DNA from: Cenococcum geophilum 1.58
Taxonomy: Eukaryota > Ascomycota > Dothideomycetes > Gloniales > Gloniaceae
Assembly (NCBI GenBank): GCA_001692895.1
Contig: KV748191.1
Location: forward strand, 558,001 to 622,000
Reading direction: 5' to 3'
Length of the DNA: 64,000 nt
Part shown: one piece after another, positions 59,185 to 64,000 of the stretch
Layout of the letters: every line of letters begins with the position of its first letter
Position numbering within the stretch: position 1 is the first letter of the stretch
Made by a program: the position numbers and the translations under genes
The notes under the pieces: model-generated
What the model saw: the letters and a program-made list of their open reading frames with translations, nothing else
The model's database searches: none
What the model was told of the DNA's origin: nothing

Positions 59185-61432
59185 GTTCTGCCTAAAAGTT
59201 AAGTCTAACCCAACCAAGGCCCTTTATTAGTGCGCGGCCGATACGTTTAAAACATACCTTAAATAGCGCGTGAAGAATTCTTAAATTAAGAAGGAAAGTA
59301 TAATCCAGTCGTACTAGAGACAAATGCTGTGCAAATTTATAGATATAGTAGGCTATAGTATAAACAATAGCGCAGAACTTAATATACAAAATATAGGTAA
59401 TCTTTAATTTTTTAAAAAAAAATCCTAGCTGATTTATTACAGTGGATTTTAACCTACTTAACGCTAATATATAAGCTGGACACGTTAGAGAAAGAAAAGC
59501 ATGCAATATATATATATAAGACTTATATGTAATTATTAATGCCTATTAGATAATAGACGCGAAGCCTTACTATAGTTGTTTTTAAGTGCAAATAGGAGCA
59601 ATCCTCCTCCTCTTTAGTGCTACGGCAATAAGACCCCAAGCTCTTATTAAAAGTTTAAGCGCGAGAGGCTCTAACAAAGCGCTTTTATATAAATATATTA
59701 CAATCCTAAAAGTTTATAATACGAAAATTTTTAATTAAACCACAACTATCGCCCTTATAAGTTTTGTGTATATTAAGAATTCTAGAGGTATAGGCAGACG
59801 GTATATAGTGACGCCAATTAAAGATGGCGCGAATGGCGCTAATAGACCTATAGTAAGAGGTTTATTTTCTATCTTAAAAGCATCCTAGCTTTTTATATTC
59901 TATCCTATCTCATAAGCCTTACTATTGCGGATAATATATTTTAACGCCATTATACTTTACCAGAAGAGATTTTTAAACTTAAAATCCTAGTAAATAAAGA
60001 GAGTCTTAAAGTAAAGTTTAAGAAGCAGATAGAGGAATAACCCATCTTTTAAAATATTAAGATAATGGCTGGTTATAGGGGAGTATTAAATACTAAAGTA
60101 TTCCCTTACCAGAAATGCCGCGATTACTACGTATAGTTAGGCCAAGTGGCCAGGTTTAAATAATCACTTAAACTTTACTAGCTGTGATAAGCGTCTAAAA
60201 GAAAATTAAATAATAAGTGTCTAATTTAATATAAGTATATCTATTAACTAACCTTTCTAGCTACCCTTACTCTAGAAGAGCGAAATTAGATAATAGGTTA
60301 TTACGGCGATACCTACTAACGGTTTTATTTACCTAATTTAATTAAGCGCGATTTCTAGTTAATCTACTTTAGGACTTTATTATAGGACAACCTTATCTAA
60401 TATGCCGTATGGATAGGGATTTTAAGGGATAAGTAGGCCCTTATAGGTCTAACTGATAAGCAGAAGCTTAAATTCTAGTTAGAACTTAATTAACACCCTA
60501 ATATTTTATAGCTTTGCGAGAAATAAGAGTAATATAAGTAAAAGATTAGGAGCCGAGAATATTACCCTATTAACGCCGCGAAGGGAACAAAACTATATAA
60601 CCGTTACGATAAAGCTAGACGTAAACTTTATAGTATTATAAACGTCCTACGCAAATAAAAAGAGGACTAATTTATTCTTAATTTTTATAACGCCATTAAC
60701 GATTATAATATTAAAAGACAGCTTAGTGGTAGCGTTGGGACGGACATTCCTACCCGTTTAGCTGTATAGTATAAATTTCGCGAATATACTGCTATTGCTA
60801 AACTGCTATCTTAGCCGCTAAATAAACTTAAAGAAGGGCACGCTATAAAACTCCGTATAAAGTTTATCCGCAATCTCATTAAGTATTATAATTAACAAAA
60901 GAGCCAGCAGAATGGGATCCTAAGTAAGGCTATTAAACTTTAACTTGGGTCTAAAGTAGACTAAAGTATAGTAGGCGTAAAAAGAGGTGCAAGTGATATT
61001 AATACTGGTACCTATTAATAGGCAAAGCGGCAGAAAGAATATATTAGCTTAAACTCGCCTTTCTAAGAAAACCTGGATAAGACGTAGAGCATAGTCCCGA
61101 TTAAGGAAGAGGGTGTTAAGATAATATAGCTGCCGTATCCTATAACGTTTACTAATCTTATTTACCTTATCTGCATTAGTAATAACCAACTCTTAACGCT
61201 AAGGCAGACCCGCCTATTTATAAAGAAGGATATACTACAGAAGTATTTCAATAATTATATTATAGAAGGAGTGTTTAGGCAGAGGTTCCGCTGTAAGCAT
61301 CCTTATTGTTTAAAGTAGATTAAAGGACTTAAGTATTTTAAAAATTACATAGCCCTTATATATAGCGTATGGCATCTAATTAAGAGGCACCGCTAGGTAA
61401 GTCGCCTTACTTATGCGAGAATCCTATACTGA
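59185..61432 (+). pseudogene. Decayed DUF3435 tyrosine recombinase (Starship captain/Crypton-like)
   Basis: Plus-strand fragments line up in order with DUF3435 proteins: an N-terminal core-binding-like part (ADTFKTYLK*RVKNS*IKKES, ~59237); the GAILLLFSATAIRPQAL stretch with its Arg (~59595); VYIKNSRGIGRR (~59760); ATLTLEERN*IIGYYGDTY*RFYLP (~60265-60335); ALIGLTDKQKLKF*LELN*HPNIL (~60440-60510); and a C-terminal zinc-finger-like CKHPYC...WHLIKRH (~61290-61395). Stops are nearly all TAG/TAA (some TGA) where relatives have Gln, Trp or Arg. The catalytic His of the GHxGDTY motif is Tyr (CAC/CAT to TAC/TAT), while the nucleophile Tyr region RFY remains. At least two frame changes occur. In life the enzyme would cut and rejoin DNA to move a large element. 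It is clearly inactive. Confidence 0.78.
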
Positions 61433-62149
61433 CCCTTTAGTATTAATAGAAAGGTATATAACTGGTAAATTTAAAACTATACGTTCCTTATATATAGGAC
61501 CTTTTCCTAGTTATTTCTCGCTTATCTTATTATTCTTTACCACTTTTTATTTTATTTTAGTCTATTATTATCCAATCCTATTCTAGTATTTAGTAGAATA
61601 GATACAATGACTAGGATTTTGTAATTCGTCTAGGGGGTAAGGGGTAATAAGTGAGGGTAAAGGTAAGGGTAAGGTAAAGGATAAGATAAAGGGTGGGGTA
61701 AGGGGTAAGGGGTAAGGGGTAAGAGGTAAGGTAAGGGGAGGCTAATAGGAGATGGATAATATAGTTGCTATATAATATTTAACGGATCGACTATAGACGA
61801 GATATATATTTAAATTTCTTAGATTAACCTAAATAATATAATGACTTCCTACCTAAGCCGATCTCCTAAGCTATGTATCTTTACTTATATATAACGCTCG
61901 CACCTTTTACAACGAAGTATATAAGGGTAATTAGGGTCGGATAGATAATTGCTGTCCTTAATATAATATGTAAACTCAGCTTTATAACTAATATTATAAC
62001 AGGTCCTAGTCGTGCAGAGGGTATTAAGACAGTTATTAATATTTTTGCTTTTGCGCTCAGCCGCGACATACCTCGCCTCGGCGGATTAAAGTAGTAATTC
62101 TGTTTATTATAGCTAAGATTAAACAGCTTAAAGTTTTAGTATAAAATTT
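61433..62149. other. AT-rich sequence with a G-rich tandem run
   Basis: No gene recognised. Includes a run of ggggtaa-type heptamers (61630-61740). Confidence 0.45.
61630..61740. repeat. G-rich simple repeat, ~7 bp unit
   Basis: Irregular tandem copies of ggggtaa / gggtaag on the plus strand. Confidence 0.75.
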
Positions 62150-62880
62150 TCCTTTATGTCCTTAGATGCGGTAATTACTATCTATATAATACCGATGGCG
62201 AAATCGCTTATAACGTCTAGCTCCACGAAGTCCCTAAGTTTAATAAGCTCTTCGATATACTTAGCCGCTATTAAGGTAATTATATTATGTAATGCTAAGT
62301 CGCCTATTAGGCTAAAGACATTTTTAACAACATTAGGAAACCTATCTGCGAACTAGCTAGTTCTTAGAATATATTGGATTTTTATATTTATAAGCTCTTT
62401 TAGCTATAGTATATCGTAGTAATCGGCAATTACATTAATATAAACGTGACAAAGTATAATATAGGCCGTCGTCGGCCGTATCATTATATCTTTATTATCG
62501 CCACCGCTATTATCTAGTTTAGATAGCGATAAGGTATTAGTGTTATCAATATTAGATCCTTACTCCTCCTTGCCATTCTTATAGTCCCTCTTATATATAA
62601 ATTGGATCATCCTCTTAACGGTGCCAGAATCGAACTTGTTAATATTTATAATATTAGTCGCCGCCTCCTACCCGTTAGTTAGTTAGTTAGGGTCAATTCT
62701 ACTAAATATTTAGTTAGCTTTTACCTAAAAGCCTCTATTATAGGCAGCTGCAAGTATAGGAGATTAGGTGCATATAATCGCTTTATAGACTTTAAACTCT
62801 AGCCCCTAGTATATAAGTTTTAAGTTGCTATATTTTTCGCTATTTATAAGCTGCGCTAAGCTAAACGGAATACTCTTAGA
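62150..62880 (-). pseudogene. Decayed BTB/POZ-domain gene
   Basis: The minus strand reads FSLAQLINSEKYSNLKLIY, EFKVYKAIICT*SPILAAAYN, FDSGTVKRMIQFIYKRDYKNG, HVYINVIADYYDI and *FADRFPNVVKNVF. This is the order and spacing of fungal BTB/POZ proteins (interaction domain, then the C-terminal helical part). Nearly one frame survives, broken by TAG/TAA where relatives have Gln or Trp, and Cys/His positions have become Tyr, in line with RIP. Intact relatives form dimers and often serve as Cul3 adaptors. Here it is non-functional; it lies next to the recombinase relic. Confidence 0.7.
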
Positions 62881-64000
62881 TAGTATATTTCTTTAGTTTC
62901 GACTGCGTCTCAAACAATATTTAAGGGAGTAATTTAGTGTTAAACAGGACGATTAAGAATAAGAATTTTACTTTATTAAACGTGGCTCTAAAGCCTCTAT
63001 ATATACATTAAGAAGTCGTTATTAGCTTTATCTAATCTGTGACAAATTTAGCTAGTTAGTTAGAGCTTTAAATATTAGTTACTTAACTAAGGACTAGTAT
63101 AACTTCTAAAGTTCTAGGAAGGGTAAGTGGCGGGGTATACGGCGGCCGTAGCGCCTAGAAGTAGTTAGTGGTTATATAATAAAGGCTTAGTTAGAGAACG
63201 TGTTCCCGTAGCTTAGGTTAAGGCTCTACACTCCTCCAAGCCATATTAAGTAAAGTTAAATAGTATTATATTCCTGCGTACCGGCCCGCCAATTACACTA
63301 TTCTACTTTTTTCTTAACTATGTGCTAATATAGCCCGCACAATCACCTAGCTTATAAGATTAGCCATACTTATATAGTTTATAAAAATTAAGCATTGGGT
63401 TTTAAAAGACCACTTCTATATAGCCTTTCTATCTTTGTTATAAAAGAAGTATATTTACACTAGGTATTTTAGTAAGGCCGGGAGAAAAGAGCGTAGAGAG
63501 GGGGGTTTAATTTTAGTGGGGGTTATAAGCATAGGCGAACGTAAAGGTATAAGGGCTTTGGGCTTAGTTATAGAATAATAGTAAATCGCTAGACCATTAT
63601 ATAAGCCGCACGAGATCTTATATTCTTTGAACGAAATTAAGTAATTTAAGCAGCGTAGTTCCTTTATATAAATTTAACTATTCCCTATACGGAAGTACCA
63701 AAGCTATTATAAGTATTAGGGCAGCAAAGTACGCCAATCTAACTAAAAAGGGAGGCGTAGCAGTCTAGTTAGCATTATTAAGTTCCTTTACCTCTTTATT
63801 TAATTGTTCTAAAGCTTCCTTTCTACCTTTTATAAACTGTATATCGCCGGAAAAGCAATTAGACCTCATTAATGTTCTATTGTAATTAATTTCCGCTATA
63901 ACTAATCTGCTATTATGGTAATATAGCATAACCGAAGTTATTTAAATAATTGTATTATATATTGGACCTACAGCCCGGCGAATATCGGGTTGAGTATATA
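62881..64000. other. AT-rich transposon-graveyard sequence
   Basis: No intact frame. A minus-strand stretch near 63770-63840 (GRKEALEQLNKEVKEL) could be a gag-type coiled-coil remnant but is too short to assign. Confidence 0.4.

Noticed and set aside
61630..61740. Telomere-like tract
   Set aside because: The unit is GGGGTAA, not a rotation of TTAGGG or CCCTAA; it is irregular and internal. Treated as a simple repeat.

Overview
The window is nuclear DNA from a filamentous ascomycete (Pezizomycotina). The evidence is short GT-AG introns (about 47-111 nt, often with CTAAC/CTGAC-like branch sites), fungal versions of conserved single-copy genes, a NACHT/NLR-type gene, and an AT-rich block at the right end whose relics look mutated by repeat-induced point mutation (RIP: Gln, Arg and Trp codons turned into stops, His into Tyr). 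The class cannot be fixed from sequence alone.

Layout. 1-10.1 kb: the 5' part of an NLR-like NACHT gene (-, cut by the window edge), an MFS drug/H+ antiporter (+), a 3.5 kb gene-free stretch, a ubiquitin-like/WLM metalloprotease (-) and a LicD-family secreted protein (-, four exons). 10-17 kb: RVB2/Reptin AAA+ ATPase (-), flanked by miniature inverted-repeat elements, with a dense nest of them at 14.2-16.2 kb. 17-31.5 kb: a 962-residue coiled-coil protein (+), a Pop8-like RNase P/MRP subunit (+), GABA transaminase (-), the H3K36 methyltransferase Set2 (-) and an AT-hook protein with a Myb-like N-terminus (+). 31.5-36 kb: mostly gene-free, with one coding-like but broken GC-rich segment and one miniature element. 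36-53 kb: CAAX protease Rce1 (-), a Ser-rich tail-anchored protein (+), ribosome anti-association factor eIF6 (+), the Es2/DGCR14 spliceosome-associated protein (+), a 1151-residue low-complexity protein (-) and a multipass membrane protein (-). These are unrelated housekeeping genes, not an operon or biosynthetic cluster.

54.1-64 kb is a transposon graveyard. A Ty3/gypsy relic on the minus strand (1.0 kb LTR, polypurine tract, integrase) is split exactly inside the integrase C-terminal region by a 2130-bp element. That element has 14-bp terminal inverted repeats, a TA target duplication, and a body made largely of five unrelated minisatellite arrays. Beyond it lie a decayed DUF3435 tyrosine recombinase (the family that includes Starship 'captains' and Crypton-type recombinases) with its active-site His changed to Tyr, and a decayed BTB/POZ gene.

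Exon joins were worked out by hand from splice signals, reading frame and family alignment. Lengths and phases were checked for consistency, but no transcript data or database search were available.
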